34,792 nt of DNA from Burkholderiaceae bacterium. Its GTDB lineage: Bacteria > Pseudomonadota > Gammaproteobacteria > Burkholderiales > Burkholderiaceae_D. The DNA lies in the NCBI GenBank assembly GCA_031291325.1, contig JARLJG010000032.1, forward strand, positions 1 through 34,792, in the 5' to 3' direction. Positions 16,002-25,261 of this stretch are shown piece by piece; positions within the stretch are counted from its first letter, which is position 1; the number at the start of each line of letters is the position of its first letter. Made by a program: the position numbers and the translations under genes. The notes beneath the pieces are model-generated. The model saw nothing but the letters and a program-made list of their open reading frames with translations, searched no databases and had not been told where the DNA came from.

Positions 16002-18689
16002 ATGACAGCAAGTCCAGGCCGCCAGGTTCCTCGGAATATACGGTACATTCGACGCCGCCTGATCGCACTTGCCGTCATTTTCCCTTTGTTGTACATCGGA
16101 CTTGCGTTGACCTTCGTGATCCGCGATCGTCAGGCGACCATCGGCGACGCGGCGGCCGATGCGCGCAGCATCGCGGCGGCGTTGAACGGCGATGCGACTC
16201 GGGTCGTGCGCGACGCCGACGATGCGTTGAAAGGAGCGGTCGCGGATGTGCAGCACGCCGACTTGTCGATTTCCGGCGCCGATAACGCGGCGCTGCATGC
16301 GATCTTGCGTGCCTATGCGCAGAGATTGTCACCCGCCGTCGTCATCAATGCGATCAATCCGCAAGGGCTGCGCATCGTCAATAGCGAATCGGTATCGCCC
16401 AAGCAGGCCGAGGCGCAAGACCGCGACTATTTTCAGCGCCAGGCCGCTGCCGGCAATGGCGAACTGATGATAGGGCTGCCATTCAAGGGCAAGACCAACG
16501 GCAAACTATTGTTTTCGCTGTCGCGGCGGATCAACAATGCCGACGGCACGATGAAGATGCTGCTGCAACTGGGGCTGAGCGTCGAGTATTTCGAGAATTT
16601 CTACCGCTCGCTGGATATGGACATGGGCGGGCGCCTATGGTTGACCTTGCAGGATGGATCGGTGCTGATGGAAAATCCGCGACCCGAGAATCCCATGAGC
16701 AAGACCCCGGCCGATAGCGCGCTGTTTCTTCATGCGCGGCAGACGCCGACCGGTTCGTACGAGCTTGCGCAAGCCGCCAGCGATGGCCGCGCACGCATCG
16801 TCGGCTACGCCAGCTCGCGCGAATACCCGATCATATCGGCAGCCTCGTTCCGGCTCGACGACGTGCTGGCGCCGTGGCGCGAAAGGGCCGAATTGTCAGC
16901 GTTGATCGGACTGCTTTCGATTTCGCTGATGCTGACCCTGATTGCTATTTTGTGGCGGCAAGTGAATCAGTTGAACCTCACCCAGGATAGCCTGGAACGC
17001 AAGACCGACTCCTTGATCAATGCCGAACAGCGCTTCCAGGGGCTGGTGGACGGCATCGACGGCGTGGTGTGGGAAGCCGAACTGCCGAGCATGCGCTTTT
17101 CCTACGTCAGCGCCAACGCTGCGCGCGTGACCGGCTACGCGGCGCCCGCATGGCTGGCGGACCCCCTGTTCTGGGAAGAGAAATTGTCGCAAACGCAAGA
17201 TACCGCGCTGGATGCCGAGACCCTGCTTGGGCATAACCATGGCGGCAGCTTGCAACCGCTCGACCACCGGCTGTTGGCGCCGAACGGCAATGAAGTCTGG
17301 TTGCGCAGCAATGTCGTCTTGACCACCGATCACGACGGTGTCAGCCGGCTGCGCGGCGTGATGGTCGACATCACCGCGCAAAAGGTGTCCGAGCAGCGCT
17401 TGTTCCAACTGGCGCACTTCGACGCGCTGACCAATTTGCCGAACCGCCAGACTTTTTCCGAACGGATCAGGCACGCGATTGCCATCGCCACCCGCCGCAG
17501 CACCGAGCTGGCAGTCGTATTCGTCGATGTCGACCATTTCAAGACCATCAACGACAGTCTGGGCCACGATGCCGGCGACCTGGTCTTGCGGGTGGTGGCC
17601 GAACGCATCTCGGCTTGTCTGCGCGAAAGCGATACCGTGGCGCGCATCGGCGGCGACGAATTCGTCATTTTGCTGGAAGAGGGCGGCGGAGCGCACGATA
17701 GTTTCGACACGGTGGCCGACAAGCTGGCCAAATCGGTAGCCAAACCGATTACCGTCAACGGCATCGAATTGTACGTGGCCTTGAGCATGGGGATCTGCGT
17801 TTTTCCGCAAGACGGACAGGATAGCGAAACCCTGCTGCGCAACGCCGATACGGCGATGTACCGCGCCAAGAGTTCCGGGCGCGACTGCTGGCGCTTCTTC
17901 GACGAGTCGATGGCGCGCTCGGTGGCGCGCAAGCTGGAACTCGAAACGGCGCTGCGGCGCGCCATCGAGCGCAACGAACTGACGCTGATGTACCAGCCGC
18001 AGCAGGCGCTCGACTGCGGACGCATCGTTGGCGTCGAGGCCTTGTTGCGCTGGAATCGTCCGGGACAGGGATTGGTGGCGCCGCTCGAATTCATCCCGCT
18101 GGCCGAAGAATGCGGGTTGATCGTGCCGATCGGCAATTGGGTGCTGGAAACGGCGTGCGCGCAAGCGGCGCTGTGGCACCGGAAAAAGAAATTGGCGTTG
18201 CGCGTGGCCGTCAATATCTCGGCGCGGCAAATCTATCACAAGGATTTCGTGACCCAGATCGCCCGCACCTTGACCGCTTGCGGGCTGCCGGCGGAATTGC
18301 TGGAACTGGAAATCACCGAAAGTTCGATCCTCGAAAACCTCGAAGAAACGGTGCGCAAACTGCAGCAGTTGAAGATGATGGGCATCACGGTCGCCATCGA
18401 CGATTTCGGCACCGGCTATTCGTCCCTGTCTTACCTGAAGCAATTGCCGCTCGACCGCCTGAAAATCGACCGCTCGTTCGTCAAGGACACGCCGGAAGAC
18501 CGCGACGACTGCGCCATCGTCAGAACCATCATCGCCATGTCCGGCAGCCTCGGCCTGTCGGTTATTGCGGAAGGGGTGGAGACGCAGGAGCAACTCGATT
18601 TCCTGAAGGCCGAAGGCTGCAACGAAATCCAGGGCTACCTGATTTCCAGGCCGATGCCGCCCGAAGAGTTGGATAACCTGTTGCGATAA
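16002..18689 (+). CDS. Membrane-bound PAS-GGDEF-EAL c-di-GMP cyclase/phosphodiesterase
   Basis: Numbered from the ATG at 16002 (895 residues), the order is: membrane helix 20-40, periplasmic Cache-like sensor about 45-295, membrane helix 298-318, PAS about 340-460, GGDEF about 465-630 and EAL about 645-890. The cyclase loop is intact GGDEF (550-554) with an RESD inhibitory site (541-544) five residues before it. The EAL domain keeps EALLRW (679-684), NISARQ, EITES, DDFGTGYSSLSYLKQLPLDR, KIDRSFV and EGVET, so phosphodiesterase activity is expected; which activity dominates cannot be told. A TTG at 15972 is an alternative start adding ten residues; neither start has a clear Shine-Dalgarno. It faces the minus-strand regulator gene with 9 bp between stop codons. 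Confidence 0.88.
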   Translation: MTASPGRQVPRNIRYIRRRLIALAVIFPLLYIGLALTFVIRDRQATIGDAAADARSIAAALNGDATRVVRDADDALKGAVADVQHADLSISGADNAALHAILRAYAQRLSPAVVINAINPQGLRIVNSESVSPKQAEAQDRDYFQRQAAAGNGELMIGLPFKGKTNGKLLFSLSRRINNADGTMKMLLQLGLSVEYFENFYRSLDMDMGGRLWLTLQDGSVLMENPRPENPMSKTPADSALFLHARQTPTGSYELAQAASDGRARIVGYASSREYPIISAASFRLDDVLAPWRERAELSALIGLLSISLMLTLIAILWRQVNQLNLTQDSLERKTDSLINAEQRFQGLVDGIDGVVWEAELPSMRFSYVSANAARVTGYAAPAWLADPLFWEEKLSQTQDTALDAETLLGHNHGGSLQPLDHRLLAPNGNEVWLRSNVVLTTDHDGVSRLRGVMVDITAQKVSEQRLFQLAHFDALTNLPNRQTFSERIRHAIAIATRRSTELAVVFVDVDHFKTINDSLGHDAGDLVLRVVAERISACLRESDTVARIGGDEFVILLEEGGGAHDSFDTVADKLAKSVAKPITVNGIELYVALSMGICVFPQDGQDSETLLRNADTAMYRAKSSGRDCWRFFDESMARSVARKLELETALRRAIERNELTLMYQPQQALDCGRIVGVEALLRWNRPGQGLVAPLEFIPLAEECGLIVPIGNWVLETACAQAALWHRKKKLALRVAVNISARQIYHKDFVTQIARTLTACGLPAELLELEITESSILENLEETVRKLQQLKMMGITVAIDDFGTGYSSLSYLKQLPLDRLKIDRSFVKDTPEDRDDCAIVRTIIAMSGSLGLSVIAEGVETQEQLDFLKAEGCNEIQGYLISRPMPPEELDNLLR

Positions 18690-18698
18690 GGCATTGCG

Positions 18699-19235
18699 CT
18701 ACTTGGCGCTCGGTCGCTTGGCCAGCTTGCGCTGCAGGGTGCGGCGGTGCATGTTCAGGGCGCGGGCGGTCGACGAGATATTGCCTTCGTGCTCCAGCAA
18801 AACCCGTTGTATATGTTCCCATTCGAGCCGATCGACGCTCAGCGGCGCGGCGTCGGCTTCGCTGGCGGGGTGCGCGACGCCATTGGCCTGACCCAGCGCC
18901 GACAGGATCGTATCGACGTTGGCCGGCTTGGCAAGATAATTGTCGGCGCCGGCTTTCATCGCCTGCACGGTGGTCGCGATGCTGGCGTAGCCGGTCAAGA
19001 CCAGCATGCGCGCTTGCGGCAGCGCTTGCCGCAACGGGGCGATCCATTGCAGTCCCGAATCCTGCTGCAGGTGCAAATCGACCGTGACGTAGTCGAACGG
19101 CGTTGCCAGCGCCGCCTGAACTGCCTGCGCACCGCTGGCCGCCACGGTCGCATCGAAGCCGCGCCGCGTCAGCGAACGGGCCAGGGTGCCGGCAAACACA
19201 TCGTTGTCGTCGAGGATCAGGAAGCGCGCGCTCAT
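18699..19235 (-). CDS. regA: RegA/PrrA/ActR-family response regulator
   Basis: The 178-residue protein has a receiver domain with the acidic pair LDDND (8-12) and phosphoacceptor Asp53 in VTVDLHLQQDSGL. A short linker leads to a Fis-type helix-turn-helix containing EGNISSTARALNMHRRTLQR, which closely resembles the nearly invariant DNA-recognition region of RegA/PrrA. These regulators control redox-responsive genes for respiration, carbon and nitrogen fixation and hydrogen oxidation. The start overlaps the kinase stop by 4 bp (ATGA), so it is the second gene of a kinase-regulator operon. Confidence 0.87.
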   Translation of the reverse strand: MSARFLILDDNDVFAGTLARSLTRRGFDATVAASGAQAVQAALATPFDYVTVDLHLQQDSGLQWIAPLRQALPQARMLVLTGYASIATTVQAMKAGADNYLAKPANVDTILSALGQANGVAHPASEADAAPLSVDRLEWEHIQRVLLEHEGNISSTARALNMHRRTLQRKLAKRPSAK

Positions 19236-20500
19236 ACGGTGGGAACGGTAACGTGGGCGCGCGTGCCGCTGCCCGGATTGGAAATCAATTCGATGCCGGC
19301 GCCGATCCGGCGCGCGGTGGCAAACGCCAGGAACAGGCCGATGCCGCGCCCCGACAGCTCACCCTGGATCGGCTCGAAGCCGAGCCGCTTCAAGGTCTGC
19401 GGTGCAATACCCGGCCCCCGGTCGGCGACCTCGATTGTGGCCTGCAGCCGCTCGACAGAGAGCGCCAGCCGGATGCCGGCGTCGCTGGCAGCGACCGCCT
19501 GCGCGGCGTTGTCGAGCAGCGTCGTCAGGATTTGCGCCAGCGCCACCGAGCCGGCGATGCGCGCATCGCTGTCGGCCAGCGCGAGTTCGAGGCGCGCAGC
19601 CGGATAGCGCAGCCGCCATTGGTCGGCAAACTGCCTCAGCCACGCGTGCGCCGCCACCGTTTCGTGGTGCTCGTCGCTTTTGCCGTCGGCCTTGCCCATG
19701 CGGTCGAGCGCCGCCTTGCACAGCGCGATTTGCGTTTCGATCGTCGCAAAATCTTCGCGATAAGGCGCCAGCGCATGGTCGCGTTCGGCGCCGTCGCTTT
19801 CGTGCAGCAATTCGTTGGCGATGATGGCCACCGTCGACAGCGGCGTGCCGATTTCGTGCGCGGCGTTGGCCGCCTGCATGCCCAGGGCCAGCAGGCGATC
19901 GTTTTCCAGGTAGCGCTCGCGCGCTTGCGCCAACTGGGCGTCGCGTTGCCGCACGGTGCGCGACAAGCCGGCCACAAAGCAGACGATCAAGGCAGCCGAC
20001 ACCGAAAAATTCGCCCACATGCCGGCCAGATGGTAGCTGATTGCGCGCTCCGGGTCGTCCAGGCGCAGCGGCACGAAAAAGGTCGTCAACAGCGAGTACG
20101 CGGCAATCGCCAGCCCAGCCAGGAACAGCGCGGGCCGCCAAGTCAGCAGGGCCGCTGCCACCGCCAGATCGGGGAGGAAGAACGAGACAAACGGATTGGT
20201 CGCGCCGCCCGAGAAATACAGCATCGCCGACAACGCGCAAATGTCGACCAATAGTTGTGCGAACACGGCGTCGTCGCCGACCGGCTGCGACTGCCGCATG
20301 CGCCGCCAAGTCCAGCCATTGAATGCCGCCAGCAGCAAGATCACGCTGGCTATCTGCCACAAAGGCAAAGCGATATGCAACCACAAGGTCGCCAGCGCCA
20401 GCATCAGCGACAGGCACAACAAGGCGACCGCGCGCATGAGCACGACCGTGCGCAAGGTCTGGTGCTGGGGCAACACCTCGAAAATGGTCGAAAAAGGCAT
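19232..20500 (-). CDS. regB: RegB/PrrB-family redox sensor histidine kinase
   Basis: The 422-residue kinase has about six membrane segments in residues 15-180. The RegB quinone-site heptapeptide GGATNPF is at 98-104. The H-box AAHEIGTPLSTVAIIANEL has phospho-His215, and Cys261 in QIALCKAALDRM occupies the position of the redox-active cysteine known from Rhodobacter RegB. Later boxes are TTLLDNAAQAV, DRGPGIAP and GRGIGLFLA. It should autophosphorylate when the quinone pool is reduced or oxygen is low and pass phosphate to the overlapping regulator. Target genes are not evident here. Confidence 0.9.
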   Translation of the reverse strand: MPFSTIFEVLPQHQTLRTVVLMRAVALLCLSLMLALATLWLHIALPLWQIASVILLLAAFNGWTWRRMRQSQPVGDDAVFAQLLVDICALSAMLYFSGGATNPFVSFFLPDLAVAAALLTWRPALFLAGLAIAAYSLLTTFFVPLRLDDPERAISYHLAGMWANFSVSAALIVCFVAGLSRTVRQRDAQLAQARERYLENDRLLALGMQAANAAHEIGTPLSTVAIIANELLHESDGAERDHALAPYREDFATIETQIALCKAALDRMGKADGKSDEHHETVAAHAWLRQFADQWRLRYPAARLELALADSDARIAGSVALAQILTTLLDNAAQAVAASDAGIRLALSVERLQATIEVADRGPGIAPQTLKRLGFEPIQGELSGRGIGLFLAFATARRIGAGIELISNPGSGTRAHVTVPTV

Positions 20501-20612
20501 GGCAGATTATAGCGACTCGGCTACTGCGATAGGCCGATTCTGCGCAGCTGCGACAATTTGCCGCATGCGCTCATTGCAAAAAAACCAACCGCGCGCGCAT
20601 CGATCGAGAATG

Positions 20613-21359
20613 CTATCGCAGCACTTCGCCGCTATCCTCTTCGTCTTGATCGAGCGGCCCCAGGCGCGCCAGCAGCGCGCGCAATTCGCCCAGCGTCGAC
20701 AAGCGCAGCGTGGCGTCGCCCACCACCGGCAGCGGGTGGACCACGCCGACCAGGGTGTAGCCGATGACGTTGGTGTTGGCGGCCAGCGGTTTCATGTTGC
20801 GCGCAAAGTGCATGGAGCCGCTGTATTGTATCGAATTCAAGCCCTCCAGCGGCGGGTTGACGGTGGCCGCGAAGGTGTAGGCGAGCTTGCCCGGCCCGGC
20901 CGGCGCGACGCTGCCTTCGGCAAAGGTCAGTTTGTGCGCGCCGAACCCCAGGTTGCCCGACAAGCGCTGCGAAAAGCGGGTTTTCGCCTTGACCGCGCAA
21001 GGGCCATTGGGCGACATGCTGGAGAGGACGGCGTTTGGAATCGCAAAGGCCATCGGAAACCAGGACAGCTCGTCTTCCGTGTATTGCGCGATTTCGGTGC
21101 TGCTCGGCCCCTTGATCAGCATTGCATCTTGCAGGAAATAGATATCGAGCAGGTGGCTACCCTGACGGATGGAAAAATGGCGCTCGTTGTTGGCGTATTC
21201 GTCGAGCGACATGCTCATGCCGCGCATTTCAATTTGCTGCGAAATCGGATGTTCCCACATCTGCGTGCAATCGACCGCCAGCGCAGGCCGGCACAGGCAG
21301 GCGAAAATCGCCGCGCTTGCCGCAAGCGTCAGCAATTTCTTTAAGCAATCGTTCTTCAT
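20613..21359 (-). CDS. Exported protein of unknown function
   Basis: The 248-residue protein has a signal peptide (KKLLTLAASAAIFACLCRPA then LA, about residues 6-27) and a largely beta mature part. The end is an acidic tail (LDQDEEDSGEVLR). No family is recognised. The start is uncertain: the ATG at 21359 puts a short basic n-region directly before the hydrophobic core, while in-frame starts at 21371, 21389 and GTG 21401 only lengthen it. It lies between the RegB kinase and a dehydrogenase, in the same direction as both, without overlap. Confidence 0.62.
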   Translation of the reverse strand: MKNDCLKKLLTLAASAAIFACLCRPALAVDCTQMWEHPISQQIEMRGMSMSLDEYANNERHFSIRQGSHLLDIYFLQDAMLIKGPSSTEIAQYTEDELSWFPMAFAIPNAVLSSMSPNGPCAVKAKTRFSQRLSGNLGFGAHKLTFAEGSVAPAGPGKLAYTFAATVNPPLEGLNSIQYSGSMHFARNMKPLAANTNVIGYTLVGVVHPLPVVGDATLRLSTLGELRALLARLGPLDQDEEDSGEVLR

Positions 21360-21430
21360 CCAAATACTCATGTGCAAGTCGGCATCCATAGAGGATACCA
21401 CTGTGCGTCTTTTTCAGCGCGCGTATGTCG

Positions 21431-22519
21431 CTATTTTGCTTGCGTCAGCGCCTCGGCAATCGCCTGGCCCATGACCGTGGTGCTGGCCGTGCCGCCCAAA
21501 TCCGGCGTGCGCGGGCCGTGCTCGAGCACGGTTTCGATGGCGCGCATGATCGCGTCGTGCGCCGCAATATAGTTGCCGCTATCGTGTCCGAGAAAACTGA
21601 GCAGCATTGCGCCGGACCAGATCATTGCCACCGGGTTGGCGATGTTCTTGCCGTAGATGTCGGGCGCCGAGCCGTGCACCGGCTCGAACAGCGACGGGAA
21701 ATCGCGCTCGGGATTCAAGTTGGCCGATGGCGCGATGCCGATCGTGCCGGTGCAGGCGGGGCCGAGATCGGAAAGGATGTCGCCGAACAGATTGGAGGCC
21801 ACCACCACGTCGAAACGGTCGGGATGCAGCACGAAATGCGCGGCCAGGATGTCGACGTGGTATTTGTCCCAGCGCACCTCGGGGTAGGCGGTCGCCATGG
21901 CGACCACGCGTTCGTCCCAGTACGGCATGCTGATGGCGATGCCGTTCGACTTGGTGGCCGAAGTCAGGTGCTTGCGCGGCCGGCTTTGTGCCAGCTCGAA
22001 GGCGAATTTCAAGATGCGGTCGACGCCCTTGCGCGTGAATACGGCTTCCTGCAAGACCGTTTCGCGTTCGGTGCCCTCGAAAATGCGGCCGCCGACCGAA
22101 GAATACTCGCCCTCGGTATTTTCGCGCACCACGTAGAAGTCGATGTCGCCGGGTTTGCGGTTGGCCAGCGGGCAGGGCACGCCGGGCATCAGGCGCACCG
22201 GCCTCAAATTGACGTATTCGTCGAATTCGCGCCGGAACTTGATCAGCGAACCCCAGAGCGAGATGTGATCCGGCACGCTGGCCGGCCAGCCGACCGCGCC
22301 GAAATAGATGGCCTCGAAATCCTTGAGTTGCGCGAACCAGTCGGCCGGCATCATCTCGCCATGTTGCAAATAATAGTCGCAGTTGGCCCAGTCGAAGGTG
22401 GTCAATTCCAGCGCGATGCCGAACTTGGCGGCAGCGGCTTGTAAAACGCGCAAGCCTTCCGGCATGACTTCCTTGCCAATGCCGTCGCCGGCAATGACCG
22501 CGATCCTGTGTGTTTTCAT
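21431..22519 (-). CDS. ttuC: Tartrate dehydrogenase / D-malate dehydrogenase (decarboxylating)
   Basis: The 362-residue protein belongs to the isocitrate/isopropylmalate dehydrogenase fold. It has the N-terminal IAVIAGDGIGKEV, substrate-site arginines in LRPVRL and VVRENTEGEYSS, the lysine in TSATKSNGI, and the metal-binding VVASNLFGDILSDLGP. The NAD-site loop HGSAPDIYGKNIANPVAMI comes later. Length and the RENTEGEYSS context match the tartrate dehydrogenase/DmlA branch rather than LeuB. These NAD-dependent, Mn/Mg enzymes act on tartrate, D-malate and related acids; the preferred substrate is undetermined. AAAGGA precedes the ATG at 22519. No LysR regulator, often the neighbour, is present. 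Confidence 0.85.
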   Translation of the reverse strand: MKTHRIAVIAGDGIGKEVMPEGLRVLQAAAAKFGIALELTTFDWANCDYYLQHGEMMPADWFAQLKDFEAIYFGAVGWPASVPDHISLWGSLIKFRREFDEYVNLRPVRLMPGVPCPLANRKPGDIDFYVVRENTEGEYSSVGGRIFEGTERETVLQEAVFTRKGVDRILKFAFELAQSRPRKHLTSATKSNGIAISMPYWDERVVAMATAYPEVRWDKYHVDILAAHFVLHPDRFDVVVASNLFGDILSDLGPACTGTIGIAPSANLNPERDFPSLFEPVHGSAPDIYGKNIANPVAMIWSGAMLLSFLGHDSGNYIAAHDAIMRAIETVLEHGPRTPDLGGTASTTVMGQAIAEALTQAK

Positions 22520-22931
22520 GGCGATCCTTTCGGAAATTCGGGAAACTGGCGAAGTCATGGATGATAGCGCAGCGGACGCCGTCGTTGGATTATTTCGGCA
22601 ATATCTGAAACATCGAGATACAAACATTTTGTCGTAAGACGGAAAAAAATCGGATATAAACCCAGTGTGAACGAAATACTTGTTGCTTTGTCGAAATAGG
22701 TGGCACACTCAGGATTTCGACTGGCCGATCCGGTTGAACCGTGCGAATTTCGCGTTTCCCCGCCCTCGAAATGGCTTACGCCAGCGCGGCAAGTTTGACA
22801 GGTCGGTCTTTTGTTATGACAATGCTGCTGGCGCAATCAACTTGCGCGGTCGACGTGCGCTGTCGTTGTGTTAAACGGGAACCTTGTACCCATGAGTTTT
22901 TTTGCTTTACTTGATGTAATCGAGGTTGAAA
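22520..22931. other. Gene-free divergent spacer, 412 bp
   Basis: It separates the divergent dehydrogenase and Ala/Pro-rich protein genes. I see no family-like frame, RNA or repeat. A weak sigma-70-like pair, TTGTAC (22884-22889) and TTTACT (22906-22911), lies 20 bp before the ATG at 22932. A LysR-type operator could not be identified with confidence. Confidence 0.35.
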
Positions 22932-23915
22932 ATGAGCCGGAAGAAAGTTCCTGTCAAGACGAGCCACGGCACGCAGGAAATCAAGGCGCGTGCGCTTGGG
23001 CTGGCCCCGCGCATACGCACGGCGTTGTTGTTGGTAGACGGTGTGAGATCGGTGGCAGAACTGGAAAATTTGATGATGGCCGCCGGTGTCACGCCTGGCG
23101 CGCTGCAACTTTTGCTGGATAAGGGCTTGATTCGTTTTCATGAAGAGAAACCGGAGGCAACAGCGGTCGAAGCGCTGCCGGAGGCCGGCAGTTCCATTCT
23201 CAATCCGACGATCCTGATCCCGCAACCGGCATTCGCCGAGAAGAGCGTGGCCGAGCCGCCGGTGGAAGTTGCTGCGACGGTTGCGGTCGCCACTACCGTC
23301 GTGCTCGCCGACACAGCGCCGGCTGCGCCCGGCAGCGAAATCGAGAGCGCCGTGTCCGCTCCGCCGGCCCCAAGTGCGGCGCCGGTGAGCGAGGCGCTGC
23401 CGCAACCGACGTCCGACGCGCAGTTCGCCGCCGCCAATCCAGTCACACCGGCAGTGGCGGTGGAGGTGGTTACTTTATTGGAATTGGAAGCCATTTTGGG
23501 CGAGGCCACCAAGGTTGAAATGGAAACTATTTTGGGCGTGGCGACCAAGCTGGAGGCGACACCAACCCAAGCGGCAGAGCCCAGGAGCGCCGTCAAGGAG
23601 CCGAGCGTGGAACAGCCGGCGCCGCCTGCGCCGCCGATCACGCACGACTATTGGACTCCCGGCGCGGTAACTCGGGTGATTCCGGCAGCGGTTTCGCGCA
23701 TGAATTTGATGGCCGCGCGCGCGCATCTTGCCAATGCGCTCGATTTGTATCTGGAAGTGGGCGGCTACGCGCTCAAGCAAGTCGTCGTGGCTAGCGAATC
23801 GCGCGCCGAACTGGAGCAGTTATTTTTGCTGGTCGAGAGCACTTTGCGGCAGCGGATCGACAAGCCGGCAGCGGCTCTCGTGATGGACATCGCGCGCGAA
23901 TTGCTGGACAGGTAA
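22932..23915 (+). CDS. Ala/Pro/Val-rich protein with small N- and C-terminal helical domains
   Basis: The 327-residue protein has a basic start and an N-terminal helical domain (about 10-72) that looks like a winged helix or HTH fold, with RIRTALLLVDGVRSVAELEN and PGALQLLLDKGLIRF. A long low-complexity region rich in Ala, Pro, Val, Glu and Thr (about 75-235) follows, then a helical C-terminal domain (about 238-327). Within the linker a 12-residue unit appears twice (LEAILGEATKVE, METILGVATKLE). No signal or membrane segment. GAGG lies 6 bp before the ATG. Two small ordered domains on a flexible arm suggest a scaffold; family unknown. Confidence 0.7.
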   Translation: MSRKKVPVKTSHGTQEIKARALGLAPRIRTALLLVDGVRSVAELENLMMAAGVTPGALQLLLDKGLIRFHEEKPEATAVEALPEAGSSILNPTILIPQPAFAEKSVAEPPVEVAATVAVATTVVLADTAPAAPGSEIESAVSAPPAPSAAPVSEALPQPTSDAQFAAANPVTPAVAVEVVTLLELEAILGEATKVEMETILGVATKLEATPTQAAEPRSAVKEPSVEQPAPPAPPITHDYWTPGAVTRVIPAAVSRMNLMAARAHLANALDLYLEVGGYALKQVVVASESRAELEQLFLLVESTLRQRIDKPAAALVMDIARELLDR

Positions 23916-23957
23916 TTTTAACCGGGAACAATTTTTTAGGACGATGGAGAAAACATC

Positions 23958-24068
23958 ATGAGCAAGAGTCAAGACGCGAAAAAAACGGTCAAGAAGGAAC
24001 CCCTGAAGACGCCGAAGGAAAAGAAGGCCGAAAAGAAAGTGAAAAAAGAAGAACGCAAGCGTCAATAG
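23958..24068 (+). CDS. Lysine-rich 36-residue small protein
   Basis: The frame from ATG 23958 to TAG 24068 encodes 36 residues, 14 of them Lys, with a further three Arg-type or basic positions near the end (KKEERKRQ). GGAG lies 8 bp before the ATG. The peptide contains KTPKEKKAEKK and no hydrophobic core, so it should be disordered and bind nucleic acid or acidic partners. It follows the Ala/Pro-rich gene by 42 bp and may be cotranscribed. It is easily missed by gene callers because of length. Confidence 0.6.
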   Translation: MSKSQDAKKTVKKEPLKTPKEKKAEKKVKKEERKRQ

Positions 24069-24135
24069 CAAGCTGCTGCGGCGCGCTTTTCCGAATATCG
24101 AATCGGGAAGGCGCAGTTGCGGCGCGCAATATTCA

Positions 24136-25002
24136 CTACTGCCCGTTGACGATTTTGCGGGCGCCCGGCAAGAAACGTGCGATGGTCGTCAATAATTCAT
24201 CTTCGCCGACCGGCTTGCCGAGGTAGGCATCGCACCCGGCCCAACTGCCACGGAATTTGTCGAAAGTCGACGATTTGCTGCTGAGCATGACGACCGCGGT
24301 TTCCCTGGTCGATGGGTTGGCCTTGATGCGCTTGCAGACCTGGTAGCCATCGATGCCAGGCATCATGATGTCGAGGAAAATGCAGGTATACGCTTTGGCC
24401 TGCGCCATATCGATGGCGATTTCGCCGCTTTCCGCGTAGTCGACATCGAAGCGGAACGGCGCCAGCTTGGCGCGCATGAAAGCGCGCACGGTGGCGCTAT
24501 CGTCGACCACCAGCACGGTTTCGGTCGGCTTGGATTCGGTCAGCGCTTCCTGCGGCGCAGCTTCGCGGTCGCCGGCGCGGCGGTAGGTGCGGCCATCCCA
24601 TTGCACTTCCTCGGTCGTGCCATATTGCCGGCGCGCGCGTTCCAGCAAGGCTGCCTGCATCGCATTGTCCATTTGCTCGAACAGGCGGATCCAATGGATC
24701 GGCCTATCGATTTGCGGCCAGCCGATGTTGGCCGGGGTGCGCCCGATCAACACCGCCGGCGCATGGATATTCGGTGCTTTTTCTTGCAACTGTTGCAGTG
24801 CTTCCGCATTGTCGGCGTTGGCCAGGTAGATGTCTATCCGTTCGTCCGGGTTGGCCGGTTCCGCATAGGCAAACACGCGCCGCCCGGTCAATCGGAAAGT
24901 GGATGCGAGCATCGCCTTTTCCGCGTCGGAAAAGCCCAGGGTCTCAATGACAAAGCGGCGACTGCCGGGTTCTGTTTTTGCGGGAGGGGTTACGGCACTC
25001 AT
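24136..25002 (-). CDS. Two-part response regulator: divergent N-terminal domain plus CheY-like receiver
   Basis: The 288-residue protein has a C-terminal receiver (about 160-280) with VLVVDDSATVRAFMRAKL, phosphoacceptor Asp in IFLDIMMPGIDGYQVCKRIK, Ser/Ser in VVMLSSKSSTFD, and Lys in AYLGKPV. It is closest in style to PilG/PilH-type single receivers. The N-terminal part (about 14-125) looks like a receiver-like alpha/beta domain without the acidic pocket. There is no output domain, so it should act by protein contact. ATG 25002 is preferred over TTG 25008. No chemotaxis or twitching genes are next to it, apart from the distant pilin. Confidence 0.78.
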   Translation of the reverse strand: MSAVTPPAKTEPGSRRFVIETLGFSDAEKAMLASTFRLTGRRVFAYAEPANPDERIDIYLANADNAEALQQLQEKAPNIHAPAVLIGRTPANIGWPQIDRPIHWIRLFEQMDNAMQAALLERARRQYGTTEEVQWDGRTYRRAGDREAAPQEALTESKPTETVLVVDDSATVRAFMRAKLAPFRFDVDYAESGEIAIDMAQAKAYTCIFLDIMMPGIDGYQVCKRIKANPSTRETAVVMLSSKSSTFDKFRGSWAGCDAYLGKPVGEDELLTTIARFLPGARKIVNGQ

Positions 25003-25261
25003 GGTCAAATTGGGTCGCTCAAAACTGTTGGATGGCGCAAGTCAAGCCGGGCAATATCGCGGGAATTGGTTAAATGATAACATGATTGCGTGATCAACAG
25101 TGCAAACGATTGTTACTTCTGTGGCTTTGTTGCGCGGTTGCCATCGCCGTTCGATCCGCGAGCGCAACTACACCCATTTATATCGTCAATATTGTACATC
25201 GGGATTCCGGCGCTTCTTCCGCCTGCCATTGCCTTAAGGGCAAGCAAAATCGGCTTCCGGG

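Noticed and set aside
16896-18593. Long open frame of 565 codons antisense to the GGDEF-EAL gene
   Set aside because: It is the shadow of a GC-rich coding gene: composition is Arg/Gln/His-rich without family motifs, while the plus strand carries a complete set of catalytic motifs.
22690-22720. Possible sigma-54 promoter (TGGCAC near 22702)
   Set aside because: The -24 half is present, but no TTGC-type -12 element follows at the required distance.
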